A DNA stretch of 64,000 nt from DATBGZ01 sp963803115 (GCA_963803115.1 CAWDLN010000010.1:105111-169110), one strand, 5' to 3'. Shown: positions 54,723-63,540, counted from the first letter of the stretch. The notes: a model not told the origin generated them from the sequence alone. Numbers and translations are program-made.

Positions 54723-55634
54723 ATGCGTTTGAAGTACGTCCTCTCCGAGGTCATGGTTGGCCTCTGGCGAAACGTCACCATGACCATCGCCATGATCATC
54801 ACCATGACGGTGTCGCTCACGCTGCTCGGCGCCAGTCTCCTGCTCTACAAGCAGGTCGACCTCATGAAGAATGTGTACAACGAAGAGGTCGAGGTCAGCA
54901 TGTTCTTCAAGGCTGAGGGCGACACGCCCGAGGCGAAGTCCGCGACCCCCGAACAGAAGGCCGCGATCGAGTCGGATCTGCGGGCCGATCCGCTGGTGGA
55001 CCACTTCGTCTTCGAGGACAAGATCCAGGCCTACGAGAAGTTCAAGGTCCTCTTCGCCTCCGCACCCGACCTGGTCAACCTCACCAAGGTCGAGTCGCTG
55101 CCGGAGTCGTACCGGGTCAAGCTCAAGGACCCCAACACGTTCGAACAGTTCGAGGCCAAGTACCAGAAGTTCGTCGGCGACCAAGGCGGCCTCGAGCTGA
55201 TACTCGACCAGAAGAAGCTGCTCGAGAAGGTGTTCACCGTCCTCGGGTCGCTGCAAAAGCTGGCGTTGATCATCGCGATCGTGCAGGGTGTGGCTGCCCT
55301 CATGCTCGTGATCAACACAATTCAGGTCGCCGCGTACAGCAAGCGACGCGAGGTCTCCGTCATGAAGCTCGTCGGCGCGTCGAACTGGTTCATTCAGGCG
55401 CCGTTCGTGCTGGAGGCGGTAGCGGCCGGCCTCATCGGCGCCATCATCGCGTACGCCACGCTTGTGCTGGCGAAGATTTACATCTTTGATGGCGCGCTGT
55501 CGTCACTCACCGCGGTACTGACGCCGGTGCCGTGGCTGCACGTCCATCTCATGCTGCCGATCTTGGCGGCGGCGGGGGCCCTGGTCAGCTCCGTGACGGG
55601 CTGGTTCGCCCTCCGCTTCTACATCAAGGTGTAG
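54723..55634 (+). CDS. ftsX: Cell division protein FtsX
   Basis: Membrane partner of FtsE. The protein has 303 residues: the N-terminal MRLKYVLSEVMVGLWRNVTMTIAMII and TM1, an extracellular loop of about 130 residues (VEVSMFFKAEGDTPEAKSAT, RADPLVDHFVFEDKIQAYEKF) and three more TMs including EVSVMKLVGASNWFIQAPFVLE, which contacts FtsE. It ends GWFALRFYIKV. It lies 72 bp after ftsE, with GGAAGGAA ahead of ATG 54723. In mycobacteria FtsEX recruits the hydrolase RipC; no hydrolase gene is next to it here. Confidence 0.95.
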   Translation: MRLKYVLSEVMVGLWRNVTMTIAMIITMTVSLTLLGASLLLYKQVDLMKNVYNEEVEVSMFFKAEGDTPEAKSATPEQKAAIESDLRADPLVDHFVFEDKIQAYEKFKVLFASAPDLVNLTKVESLPESYRVKLKDPNTFEQFEAKYQKFVGDQGGLELILDQKKLLEKVFTVLGSLQKLALIIAIVQGVAALMLVINTIQVAAYSKRREVSVMKLVGASNWFIQAPFVLEAVAAGLIGAIIAYATLVLAKIYIFDGALSSLTAVLTPVPWLHVHLMLPILAAAGALVSSVTGWFALRFYIKV

Positions 55635-55689
55635 GCCCGCGACCGATCTTGCTGCAAGTTGCACACACCGATCTTCCGGCTGGTCCTCG

Positions 55690-55746
55690 GCGACCTTGGT
55701 GAAATGCGCGCGATCGAAGATCAATAGCGCATTCGACCAAGATCAT
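55690..55746. repeat. Dispersed palindromic element, family B, copy 2
   Basis: GCGACCTTGGTGAAATGCGCG, GATC-GAA-GATC, GCGCATTCGACCAAGATC: a long imperfect palindrome matching 31684-31745. It lies between ftsX and smpB, after the ftsX stop, and runs close to the smpB start. Confidence 0.7.
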
Positions 55747-55762
55747 GGATAGGATTGCGGCC

Positions 55763-56239
55763 ATGCCGCGGGAAAAGGGCCGCAAGGTCATCGCGTCCAA
55801 TCGGAGGGCGCGCCATGACTACACCATTGTGGACGTTTACGAGGCGGGCATCGCTCTCCTCGGCACCGAGGTGAAGTCGCTGCGCGCCGGACGAGCCTCC
55901 CTTGTGGACTCATTCGCCCAGGAGAAGGACGGCGAGATCCTCCTGTACGGCCTGCACATCCCCGAGTACGCGATGGGCACCTGGACCAACCATGAGCCCC
56001 GCCGCACCCGTAAGCTGTTGCTGCACCGCGACGAGATTCGTCGGCTGATCGGCAAGACCCGCGAGAGCGGGCTGACCCTAGTGCCGCTTTCCCTTTACTT
56101 CTCGGATGGGTGGGCCAAGGTGGAACTCGGTCTGGCGCGGGGGAAGCGCTCGTACGACAAGCGCGACGCCCTCGCCAAACGCGATGCCGATCGGGAGATC
56201 GCGCGAGCCGTGGGCCGACGCGGCAAGGGTATGGAGTGA
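55763..56239 (+). CDS. smpB: SsrA-binding protein SmpB
   Basis: Binds tmRNA and takes it to stalled ribosomes in trans-translation. The protein has 158 residues from ATG 55763. Motifs: GRKVIASNRRARHDYTIVD, EAGIALLGTEVKSLRAG, EYAMGTWTNHEPRRTRKLLLH and the C-terminal helix GKRSYDKRDALAKRDADREI, which mimics mRNA in the decoding centre. Its RNA partner ssrA is encoded 0.7 kb downstream on the same strand. Its stop overlaps the start of the next gene by four bases. Confidence 0.96.
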   Translation: MPREKGRKVIASNRRARHDYTIVDVYEAGIALLGTEVKSLRAGRASLVDSFAQEKDGEILLYGLHIPEYAMGTWTNHEPRRTRKLLLHRDEIRRLIGKTRESGLTLVPLSLYFSDGWAKVELGLARGKRSYDKRDALAKRDADREIARAVGRRGKGME

Positions 56240-56868
56240 GCGCGCCGGCGCCGGCGCCCGCGATCGTTCCGCCCGAGCGGCGCGAGCCGAAGCCACGCCC
56301 GTGGCTCGCCCTCGTGGCGGCCGTCGTGCTACTTCTGCTCGGTGGCGGTCTGCTGTGGTTCTGGCCCGACGACGAGCCGGCCGATGCGGGGACGGACAAC
56401 GGCGTCATTGGGACGGCACCGACGTCCGGTAATGGCTCATTCGGTACGGCCTCGCAAAGCCCGGGCACGCAAGATGCCGCTGTGCCGGCTGCCTCCAGCG
56501 AGGGCCCGGTGCCGCCACAGGCACCACCGGACGTCCGGCAGGGGCCGCTGCAGGTGCACGCGGCCATCGTGCGGGCCGATCCGCTCTCCTACGCGCTCCA
56601 AGTGACGGTCGCCAATGTCTCCGACGCGACCGGATCGTGGCACTCGATCGCACTGAGACTCTCCGGCGTCAACTTGACCGTGACCCCAGCCGGAACCGTG
56701 GTGACGTACCAGTTCCTATCCCCGGCGCACTGCCTCATCGCGTCCGGTGAGATCGCGCTCGCACCAGGCGAGTCGCTCACGATCGACGTCGCCGTGACGG
56801 CCCTTCTGCCCGCCGCGCTCGGCGGTGTGCAGAGCGCCCGGCTCGACGAGGCTCCGTGTCCGGCTTGA
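56236..56868 (+). CDS. Unknown single-pass membrane protein, coupled to smpB
   Basis: A 210-residue protein; GTG 56236 overlaps the smpB stop (GTGA). A short basic, Pro-rich N terminus precedes one membrane helix (about residues 24-43, WLALVAAVVLLLLGGGLLWFW), then a low-complexity acidic/Ser/Pro linker, then an extracytoplasmic beta-rich domain of about 105 residues (LQVHAAIVRADPLSYALQVTVANVS to SARLDEAPCP) with two cysteines that could form a disulphide. The domain looks like an Ig-like or DUF4352-type fold, but I do not recognise the family. Function unknown. Confidence 0.65.
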   Translation: MSAPAPAPAIVPPERREPKPRPWLALVAAVVLLLLGGGLLWFWPDDEPADAGTDNGVIGTAPTSGNGSFGTASQSPGTQDAAVPAASSEGPVPPQAPPDVRQGPLQVHAAIVRADPLSYALQVTVANVSDATGSWHSIALRLSGVNLTVTPAGTVVTYQFLSPAHCLIASGEIALAPGESLTIDVAVTALLPAALGGVQSARLDEAPCPA

Positions 56869-56933
56869 TTCAGGAATGAATCATGTGGCCGGAGGCGTTA
56901 ACCTTGTTCTGGTGCCACCCATGGCACCCGACT

Positions 56934-57305
56934 GGGGGTGACAGGTTTCGACTGCGGACGTAGCGACAGGGGAAGCGAGCCGAGGAAGCCGACGTCGTCT
57001 CGAGAATCGGTCGTCGGAAAACCAAAAAGCGCCAAGGTTAATCGCGCTAGCCTCGCTCTCGCCGCCTAAGGCGAGTAAGCAGGCCGTCGGACTGGGAGTG
57101 CCCATGGCCCAGCACCCGGCGTCAGCTAATGGGCTGGCCAATCTGGCTCCGTCGCGGGGCCAGTGCGGTGAGATCACTCGCGACTGGGCCCGTCACACCA
57201 ACTAGCTCACGTGATTGGTGGGGCCGAGTAGAGGCATAGTGAGCTGCGCTCGGAGAAGCCCTGACAAAGCGCCGAAGGACCCGGGTTCGATTCCCGGCAC
57301 CTCCA
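56934..57305 (+). ncRNA. ssrA: Transfer-messenger RNA (tmRNA)
   Basis: Rescues stalled ribosomes together with SmpB. The 5' end GGGGGTGACAGGTTTCGAC pairs with the 3' CACCTCC to form the acceptor stem, and the T-arm GGGTTCGATTCCC precedes it. About 90 bases in, the tag reading frame GCC AAG GTT AAT CGC GCT ... GCC GCC TAA encodes AKVNRASLALAA, ending in the LAA degron. Length is 372 bases before CCA addition (CCA is not encoded). A very strong terminator follows. Position downstream of smpB matches other actinobacteria. Confidence 0.96.
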
Positions 57306-57354
57306 CGCGCAGAGGCGGTACCACGAGTTCTCGTGGTACCGCCTCTCGCGCTTT
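57306..57354 (+). terminator. Strong intrinsic terminator after ssrA
   Basis: GAGGCGGTACCACGA paired perfectly with TCGTGGTACCGCCTC, extended by GCGC/GCGC around a one-base mismatch, followed by CTTTACC. It starts at the mature 3' end of tmRNA. Confidence 0.9.
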
Positions 57355-57503
57355 ACCCTAGATCGTCCGGGCCCGAGGGTAGACACTTCGTGCGCTAGCC
57401 GTCACCATCAGACATAGCCAGCTTTCCGGTATTCCCCGATCGAGCAAGCCGTACGTTTTGAAGTTCGCGCGGTCGGGGTACAGGCCGAGTCCGGAGGTGT
57501 GCG

Positions 57504-57875
57504 ATGTCGGCGATGTCTTCTCCCGCCGCGGTTCCGTTGCCCGATGCCCCCCTTGGCCGCCTGACCGATGCGTTGCGGGCAATGGTCGCGGCGTTCACGG
57601 AGCACCGAAATGCGACCGAGGGAGAGGACGGGCTGTACGCCGATGTCGTCCTTGACGCGCCGCGGCTGGCCCGAACCGTGGACGGCCTGGTCGCCGAGCA
57701 CGGCCAGCTTGGTACGGCGATGGCCTCGCTCGTGCAGGCGATGGACTGTCCCGACACCAATGCGGAAACCCTGCGCGAGGACGCGCGCCGGATACTGAAC
57801 GACCTCGCCCGGCACCGGCAGCGGGATGCGGATCTGGTCTACGAGGCTTACACCGCCGACATAGGCGGGGAGTAG
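57504..57875 (+). CDS. Small helical protein, possibly hemerythrin-like
   Basis: A 123-residue, all-helical soluble protein; ATG 57504 lies six bases after GGAGG. Conserved-looking histidine/acid positions fall in FTEHRNATEGEDGLYADV, VAEHGQLGTA and LARHRQRDADLVYEAYTADIGGE, a spacing like the four-helix HHE/hemerythrin fold, but the full ligand set is not evident. The C-terminal segment RHRQR-ADLVYEAY is one I associate with conserved actinobacterial hypotheticals. It stands alone between tmRNA and a two-component system. Function unknown; the fold is an inference. Confidence 0.6.
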   Translation: MSAMSSPAAVPLPDAPLGRLTDALRAMVAAFTEHRNATEGEDGLYADVVLDAPRLARTVDGLVAEHGQLGTAMASLVQAMDCPDTNAETLREDARRILNDLARHRQRDADLVYEAYTADIGGE

Positions 57876-58002
57876 GGAGCTGGCCGAGGCGGCCGGCCTC
57901 CCCGTCCCGCCCGCCTCGGCGCTCCCGCCCATCCGCTTACGGAGTGCTCACGGCTGATTGCGGAGGCGCTTGCGGCCGCGTCGGCCGGTTTAGCCTGGGG
58001 TG

Positions 58003-58692
58003 ATGGGGCAGCACGTGTTGGTCGTCGACGACGATCCCACGGTGAGCGATGTGGTGCGCCGGTACCTGGAGCGGTCCGAGTTCGAGGTGACCCTGGCCGC
58101 CGACGGATCCGCAGCGCTCGCCGCGGTAGATGCTCGGCGTCCCGACCTTGTCGTGCTCGACCTGATGCTGCCGGGAATGGATGGGCTCGAGGTGATTCAG
58201 CGGTTGCGCGGCCGCGATCCCAACCTGCCGGTGGTCATGCTCACGGCGCTCGGCGAAGAGTCCGACCGGGTGACCGGGTTGTCCCTCGGCGCCGACGATT
58301 ACGTGACGAAGCCCTTCTCGCCGCGGGAGCTGGTGCTGCGGGTGCAGTCGGTGCTACGCCGGGCATCCCGGGCGGCCGAACCGGTGCCGCCGGAGACTCT
58401 CATGGACGGCGACCTCGTGGTGGACGTGGCCCGCCGAGTCGCCCGACTGCGCGGCGAGCCGCTGGCGCTGACGGTGCGTGAGTTCGACCTCCTGACGTTC
58501 CTGATGCGCCATCCGGGACGAGCGTACCGGCGCAGCGAGCTGCTCGAAGCGGTGTGGGGCTGGACGTTTGGCGACCAGTCCACTGTGACCGTCCACATGC
58601 GACGATTGCGCGAGAAGATCGAGGACGATCCGGCCGCGCCGAAACGGATCCTCACCGTGTGGGGCGTCGGCTACCGGTACGAGGCCTCGTGA
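58003..58692 (+). CDS. OmpR-family response regulator
   Basis: A 229-residue regulator (ATG 58003; GTG 58000 is in frame). The receiver domain has DDD at residues 10-12, phospho-acceptor Asp53 (VVLDLMLPGMDG), VMLTAL and YVTKPFSP; the winged helix ends STVTVHMRRLREKIEDDP and WGVGYRYEAS. A -10-like TAGCCT lies only 7 bp upstream, so the transcript may be nearly leaderless. The kinase gene overlaps its stop by four bases. The signal and regulon are unknown; it is distinct from MtrA. Confidence 0.92.
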   Translation: MGQHVLVVDDDPTVSDVVRRYLERSEFEVTLAADGSAALAAVDARRPDLVVLDLMLPGMDGLEVIQRLRGRDPNLPVVMLTALGEESDRVTGLSLGADDYVTKPFSPRELVLRVQSVLRRASRAAEPVPPETLMDGDLVVDVARRVARLRGEPLALTVREFDLLTFLMRHPGRAYRRSELLEAVWGWTFGDQSTVTVHMRRLREKIEDDPAAPKRILTVWGVGYRYEAS

Positions 58693-59711
58693 GCGAACTT
58701 CTGATCATCCTGCTGGTGGCGCTCGCCGGCGCCCTCGTCGTCGCCGTGCCCGGTTGGATCGCGCTGCGGCTGCTGCGCCATCGCTCGATCATCGTGCACA
58801 TCTGCGTACTGCTGGCCATCACCGTGTTGTCGGTGTTCGCCGGGATCCTCGCCGTCGCTGGTGGCATGTTCATTTCCGAGCACGATCTGCGTGTACTTCT
58901 GATCGTGGTCGCTCCCGCCGGAGCCGTGAGCCTTGCCGTGGGCGTATGGCTCGGCCGTCAGCTCGCCGCCGACGCGATGTGGGCGGACGAGGTACGGGTG
59001 CGGGAGCGGCAAATGGAGGCCAGCCGTCGCGAACTGGTGGCGTGGGTATCGCACGATCTGCGCACGCCGCTAGCCGGGCTGAGGGCAATGGCGGAGGCAT
59101 TGGAGGACAGGGTGGTGACCGATCCCGACACCGTCGCGGACTACCACCACCGAATCCGGCTCGAGACCGACCGCATGACGTCCCTTGTGGACGATCTGTT
59201 CGAGCTGTCGCGCATCAACGCCGGTGCGCTGCAGCTGACCCTGAACTCGGTCGCGCTTGGCGACGTGGTCTCCGACGCGGTCGCCTCGGCGGCGCCGGTG
59301 GCCGCATCACGCGGCGTCCACCTGGTGGCCGCCGAGACCGCGTGGCCGACCGTACAGGGCAGCGAACCGGAACTGTCACGGGTGGTCGCGAACCTGCTGC
59401 GCAACGCGATCCGCAACACGCCGCCCGACGGTACGGTCACGCTCACCGGCGGCCAGACGGACAACGGGGGTTGGCTCGCCGTCACCGATGGGTGCGGCGG
59501 GATTCCGGCGGCCGACCTGCCGAGGGTGTTCGACGTCGCATTCCGCGGGGCTTCCGCCCGTACCCCGGAACCTGATGGAACCGAGGGCGGAGGCGGCGGA
59601 CTCGGGCTCGCCATCGTCCGAGGTTTGGTGGAGGCACATCGCGGCGATGTGGCGGTGACCAATGTGGACGGTGGCTGCCGTTTCGTCGTACGTCTGCCCG
59701 CCACAACCTAA
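58689..59711 (+). CDS. Sensor histidine kinase
   Basis: A 340-residue kinase; GTG 58689 overlaps the regulator stop (GTGA). Three or four TM helices in the first ~100 residues with almost no extracellular loop suggest sensing within the membrane. The H-box is AWVSHDLRTPLAGLRAM (His about 120), the N-box NLLRNAIRNTPPDG, G1 VTDGCGGIPAADL (an atypical DGCGG) and G2 GGGGLGLAIVRGL. No separate HAMP domain is evident. Forms a two-component pair with the preceding regulator; the stimulus is unknown. Confidence 0.9.
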   Translation: MSELLIILLVALAGALVVAVPGWIALRLLRHRSIIVHICVLLAITVLSVFAGILAVAGGMFISEHDLRVLLIVVAPAGAVSLAVGVWLGRQLAADAMWADEVRVRERQMEASRRELVAWVSHDLRTPLAGLRAMAEALEDRVVTDPDTVADYHHRIRLETDRMTSLVDDLFELSRINAGALQLTLNSVALGDVVSDAVASAAPVAASRGVHLVAAETAWPTVQGSEPELSRVVANLLRNAIRNTPPDGTVTLTGGQTDNGGWLAVTDGCGGIPAADLPRVFDVAFRGASARTPEPDGTEGGGGGLGLAIVRGLVEAHRGDVAVTNVDGGCRFVVRLPATT

Positions 59712-59720
59712 GACGCCGTG

Positions 59721-60230
59721 ATGGCAGACCTGGCCGGCAGCCGGGGTTCGGCGGAGATCGAGCGGGCCGCCGACCGGTTGGCGTTCTTCTCCGACGCCGT
59801 GGTCGCGATCGCGATAACCGTGCTGGCCTTGGCGTTGCCCATACCCACCGGCGCGACGAACGCGGAAATCCTGCACTCGGCTCGTCATCACGCCGTTGCG
59901 ACGCCGATTCTGACTGAATCGGGTGGGTTCCAGGTTCGATTCACGTTCTACGCCTTGGTGGAGGTGCTGACGGCGGGATTCCTGCTGCTCTCGGTGCGCG
60001 TGATGGTGCGCAGTCGCCTGCTCGATCCGCAGGCACCGCCGGACCTCGTGCCGGATGCTGTGGCTGGGCTTGGTGCCCTATGTGTCTCGTTCCTCGTCTC
60101 GATACCCGTGGCGTTTTTTTACACCGTGGGCGTTCGCATGTTGGGCCGCCGGCCCACTGCTTCAGCGCGTCGTCTGGCGGCGGCGGCCTCGCCGTGTCCA
60201 CAGTCGACAGTCCCCCCGGCCGGCGGCTGA
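59721..60230 (+). pseudogene. TMEM175 (DUF1211) potassium-channel-like protein with a poly-T frameshift
   Basis: The N terminus carries the family filter motif RLAFFSDAVVAIAITVLAL, which in bacterial TMEM175 lines the potassium pore. Further TM segments follow (FTFYALVEVLTAGFLLLSVRVMV, LGALCVSFLVSIPVAFF). At 60114-60120 a run of seven T moves the frame; reading six T gives FFTPWAFACWAAGPLLQRVV, the expected last TM, whereas the frame as written ends in an unrelated Ala/Pro tail at 60230. In the repaired frame no stop comes before the convergent mtnP gene, so a second error may exist. Channel function is inferred. Confidence 0.65.
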
Positions 60231-60231
60231 C

Positions 60232-61032
60232 CTAGGGCGTCTGGGGGACGTCGATGCCGTCCAGCGCGTGCCGGCACACACAATTGGCGTCGAGCGGCAG
60301 CGCGGCGGCGACATCGAGAAGGAGCGCGCGCAGCCGTACCGTGTTCTCGCCGAAGACGCGAAAGACCTCCTCCTGGGTCACGCCGTGCTCGCCCTCGACG
60401 CCCGCATCATGGTCGGTGACGAGTGCGATCGCGGTGTAGCAGAGGCCGAGTTCCCGGGCCAGCACCGCCTCGGGATGGCCGGTCATGTTGACGACCGTGC
60501 CGCCGAGTCTCGCGTACCAGCGCGACTCGGCTCTTGTCGAGAACCGCGGGCCCTCGATGACGACCATCGTGCCGCCGTCGGTGAGTTTCATTTGCTGCGC
60601 CTGCGCTGCTGCCCGTACCGTCGCTCGTCCCGTTGGACAGTAGGGCTCGGCGAAGTTCACGTGCACCGCACCGGTGTCGTAGAACGTCTGCGTGCGACTC
60701 GTCGTACGGTCCACCAATTGGTCGGGCAGCACAAAGCTGCCCGGTCCGAGTTCAGCCAGCAGTCCGCCGACGGCGCACGGCGCGAGGATCTGGCGCACGC
60801 CCAATTCGCGCAGAGCCCACAGGTTCGCCCGGTAGGGGATCTGATGCGGGGGAAAGCGGTGATCCCGACCGTGTCGTGGAAGGAAAGCGACCGCCCGGCC
60901 CGCGACCGGGGCCACGGTCAGCGGATCCGACGGGGCACCATAAGGCGTCTGGACCGTGTGCTCGGTTGCTCCATCGAGCAATGAGTACAGTCCGGATCCC
61001 CCAATGACGCCGATATCCGCACGTACGGCCAC
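60232..61032 (-). CDS. mtnP: S-methyl-5'-thioadenosine phosphorylase
   Basis: Phosphorolyses methylthioadenosine to adenine and methylthioribose 1-phosphate in methionine salvage and polyamine by-product recycling. The protein has 266 residues. The phosphate/substrate loops are visible: IGVIGGSGLYSLLDGA, FLPRHGRDHRFPPHQIPYRANL, CAVGGLLAELGPGSFVLPDQLVD, VIEGPRFSTRAESRWY and NMTGHPEAVLARELGLCYTAIALVTDHDAG. The NMTG-PE motif with the Asp-His-Asp segment favours MTA phosphorylase over guanosine/inosine phosphorylase. It is convergent with the TMEM175-like gene, 1 bp apart. Confidence 0.9.
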   Translation of the reverse strand: MAVRADIGVIGGSGLYSLLDGATEHTVQTPYGAPSDPLTVAPVAGRAVAFLPRHGRDHRFPPHQIPYRANLWALRELGVRQILAPCAVGGLLAELGPGSFVLPDQLVDRTTSRTQTFYDTGAVHVNFAEPYCPTGRATVRAAAQAQQMKLTDGGTMVVIEGPRFSTRAESRWYARLGGTVVNMTGHPEAVLARELGLCYTAIALVTDHDAGVEGEHGVTQEEVFRVFGENTVRLRALLLDVAAALPLDANCVCRHALDGIDVPQTP

Positions 61033-61129
61033 CCGGAGACTCTAACCGGGAGGCTTCACTCAGGCTATGGTGCGATCTATGGTGTGGCCCCATGAGCCGG
61101 GCGAACCGGAGTTGACGGAGGGACGGGCG

Positions 61130-61684
61130 ATGGAGTCGCTGGTCGGGCACCTGCTCGTCGCGACTCCGGGGCTGCGCGATCCAAACTTTGAACGTACGGT
61201 CGTCCTGCTCGTCGCGCACGAAGGCGGCGGTGCACTCGGGGTTGTGCTCAACCGCGCGACCGAGGTGCCGGTCGGCGAGGTGCTCAGCGGTTGGGGCGGA
61301 GTTGCTTCGGAGCCTTCCGTCGTGTTTGAGGGCGGGCCGGTGCAGCCGGAGGCGGCCATCTGCCTGGCCCGAGTCCGGTCCGGCGCCGGCGAGATGCGCG
61401 GCTTCAGCCGGGTGGAAGGAACCCTCGGTACGGTCGACCTGTCCAGCGATCCCGACCTCATGCGGGAAGAGCTGATCGAGGTCCGGGTCTTCGCCGGGTA
61501 CGCCGGGTGGTCCCCGGGTCAGCTCGAGGAGGAGATCGCCACCGGGTCGTGGTTGACGTTCAAGGCCCTGCCGGGGGACGCCTTCACCGAGCGGCCCGAT
61601 GATCTGTGGGCGATGGTGCTGCGGCGGCAGGGTGGCATGCAGGCGGCGATCGCCTTCTACCCGGCGGACCCGACGCTCAACTGA
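61130..61684 (+). CDS. YqgE/AlgH family protein
   Basis: A 184-residue protein of the DUF179 (YqgE/AlgH) family, single domain. ATG 61130, seven bases after GGAGGG, begins MESLVGHLLVATPGLRDPNFERTVVLLV; FEGGPVQPEAAICLAR, VRVFAGYAGWSPGQLEEEIATGSW and DDLWAMVLRRQGG complete the family pattern. Fold known, biochemical role not; it has been linked to redox-dependent gene control in Pseudomonas only by early genetics. A longer in-frame ORF from 61067 lacks a ribosome site. It ends 100 bp before tRNA-Ala. Confidence 0.92.
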   Translation: MESLVGHLLVATPGLRDPNFERTVVLLVAHEGGGALGVVLNRATEVPVGEVLSGWGGVASEPSVVFEGGPVQPEAAICLARVRSGAGEMRGFSRVEGTLGTVDLSSDPDLMREELIEVRVFAGYAGWSPGQLEEEIATGSWLTFKALPGDAFTERPDDLWAMVLRRQGGMQAAIAFYPADPTLN

Positions 61685-61786
61685 TCTTTGCCCTTGGCGC
61701 CTCTGGCCTCGGCGCCGGAATGCCGGTGCGGGGAGTCCGGTTCAGGCTGTGTAATATTGCGCGGGTGCCCGCTCCGGCGGGCGCGC

Positions 61787-61859
61787 GGGGCCGTGGCGCA
61801 GCTGGTAGCGCACCACACTGGCAGTGTGGGGGTCAGGGGTTCGAGTCCCCTCGGCTCCA
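61787..61859 (+). tRNA. tRNA-Ala (anticodon GGC)
   Basis: 73 bases forming a full cloverleaf: acceptor GGGGCCG/CGGCTCC (one G-U), D-arm GCGC-AGCTGGTA-GCGC, anticodon stem CCACA/TGTGG with loop CTGGCAG (GGC at 61820-61822, reading GCC/GCU) and T-arm AGGGG-TTCGAGT-CCCCT. CCA is not encoded. The adjacent integrase gene ends 83 bp away, so the 3' half of this tRNA is probably the integration site. Confidence 0.97.
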
Positions 61860-61880
61860 CCCGCAGAAATGTAGATCCAC

Positions 61881-61898
61881 GGCCGCCTACGGGCGGCC
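61881..61898 (+). terminator. Hairpin downstream of tRNA-Ala
   Basis: Perfect seven-pair stem GGCCGCC/GGCGGCC with a four-base loop, followed by TTCGTGCCC. It lies between the tRNA and the convergent integrase gene. Confidence 0.6.
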
Positions 61899-61942
61899 TT
61901 CGTGCCCTTAGCGTGCCACTAGGCTCTTCCGGCGACCTCGCG

Positions 61943-63084
61943 TCAAGATCCGTCATCGTCGCTCTCCGTAGACCTTCGCGCCTCATCGATGAGCTGACCT
62001 AGCGCGGTCGCGATCGCTTGATCTCGTTCTCTCGTCGCGTGCTGATAGATCATCGCCGCTCGCGTGGAGGAGTGGCCGATCCGAGCCATGACCTCCTTGA
62101 GGGTCGCCCCGGTTTGGGCCGACCATGTGCTGCCGGTGTGGCGGAGGTCGTGCAGGTGGAGATCCACGTCGTCGGGAACGCCGGCGTTCTTAAGCGCCGT
62201 CTTCCAGATGCGGCTGAAGTTGCTTCGACGAAGAATCCCGCCTTGGGGGCCGATGAACAGCCGGCGGCCCATCTGACCCGGCTGGGCGACGTACTTCAGT
62301 TGCCATTCGATGTCGGACCGGAGAGCGGTCGGCAGGCTGATCGGCCGGATGCCCGCCCTACTCTTCGGGTCACCGTCGACCAGAGTGCCGTTCGCCATCT
62401 CGGCCGTCGCCACCCGCACCCGGAGTTCCATCTTGTCTAGATCGACGCTGTTCCTGCGGATGGCGACCAGCTCGCCGAAGCGAAGCTGAGCAAACGTCGC
62501 GAGCAACACCAGGAGCCGGTACCGTGGCTGAATCGCCTCGGCGATGGCGAAGACCTGGTCCAGGGTGGCGGTCGGCCGCTCCGGACTTTGCTCGAAGCCT
62601 GCTCCCTTGATCCGGCAGGGGTTCCGCCGGATCAAGTCGTCGTCGACGGCCGTTGCGAAGACCGCATGCACGATGCGGTAGGTCTTGGCGACCGTCGATC
62701 GACCCACATTGGCGACAAGCAGCTCGGTCCGCCAGGTCCGCACCTTCGCGGGACTTATGGAACCGAGCCCCACGTCGCCGAGGTACGGCAGGATGTGCAG
62801 CCGGAGGAGCCGTTCGTACTCCTCCTCGTGCGGGCCTTCAGATCACGCTCGGCGATCCAGCGTTTGGCGAATTCGCCGAGCGTGATCCATCCGGCCTCTG
62901 GATCGATCCAGTCGCCGCGCAGCATCTCGGCTTCCGTCTCGATCAGCCACCGCTCTGCCTGTCGCTTGGTAGCGAATGTGTCCGGCCCAACTCGACGCAG
63001 TCCGTCGGTTCCGAGGTGTCGAACCTGGTATCGGCCCGACGCGAGCTGACGGACGCTGCCGAACCTTCGTCTCTTCGATCCCAT
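61943..63084 (-). pseudogene. Tyrosine recombinase (integrase) of an integrative element, one frameshift
   Basis: Site-specific recombinase that would integrate the element at tRNA-Ala. ATG 63084 overlaps the excisionase stop by one base. The N-terminal part (KRRRFGSVRQLASGRYQVRH, an AP2/SH3-like arm-binding domain, then ITLGEFAKRWIAERDLKART) shifts frame near 62835; the catalytic part resumes at GLGSISPAKVRTWRTELL. Catalytic residues are visible: Arg in LLATFAQLRFGELV (A-LR-GE), HLHDLRHTGSTW (His-x-x-Arg), GHSSTRAAMIYQHAT (Tyr in YQH). Repaired length is about 380 residues, typical for actinobacterial element integrases. Confidence 0.87.
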
Positions 63085-63290
63085 CACCGCCTCCGCTGCG
63101 GGACGGTGCAGGAGTCGATCCATTCGGTTAGAACTCGCTCAGAGATGCGAACGTGCCGGCCGAATCGCTTGAACTCGATGCGCCGCTCCTCAATGAGCCG
63201 GCGTGGAAAACGTTCGGTTGTACCGAGCCGTTCCGCGACCTCCGGAATCGAGAGGTAACGGTCGGCAGCTTGTTTGGTAGGTGTTGGCAT
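63084..63290 (-). CDS. Excisionase-type helix-turn-helix protein
   Basis: A 68-residue DNA-binding protein from ATG 63290 (six bases after GGAGGA; ATGs at 63296 and further up are in frame). ADRYLSIPEVAERLGTTERFPRRLIEERRIEFKRFGRHVRISERVL is a MerR-type winged helix of the phage/plasmid excisionase class. Directly upstream of, and overlapping, the integrase gene, it is the expected directionality factor Xis of the element, as in pSAM2-like integrative elements. Confidence 0.85.
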   Translation of the reverse strand: MPTPTKQAADRYLSIPEVAERLGTTERFPRRLIEERRIEFKRFGRHVRISERVLTEWIDSCTVPQRRR

Positions 63291-63540
63291 GGCCATTCCT
63301 CCATCCATTGTGGATAGTTGTTAGTGAGGTGTGCTGGTCGCGATCACTTGTGGATCTCGGTTGTTTCGATCGGTGACAGCCCGGTGGCTCGACGTTGAGA
63401 ACCGGGCAGTCACCGAGGCACCTCGTGCGCGACGAGGAGCCATGGCATGGCGGCCGGATTATGTCCACTGTGGAATTTTCAAGTTTCGAGCGCACACGAG
63501 GCTGGCTTGCCTGGTCGAGCGTCAGTCTGGAGGCCGTCGA

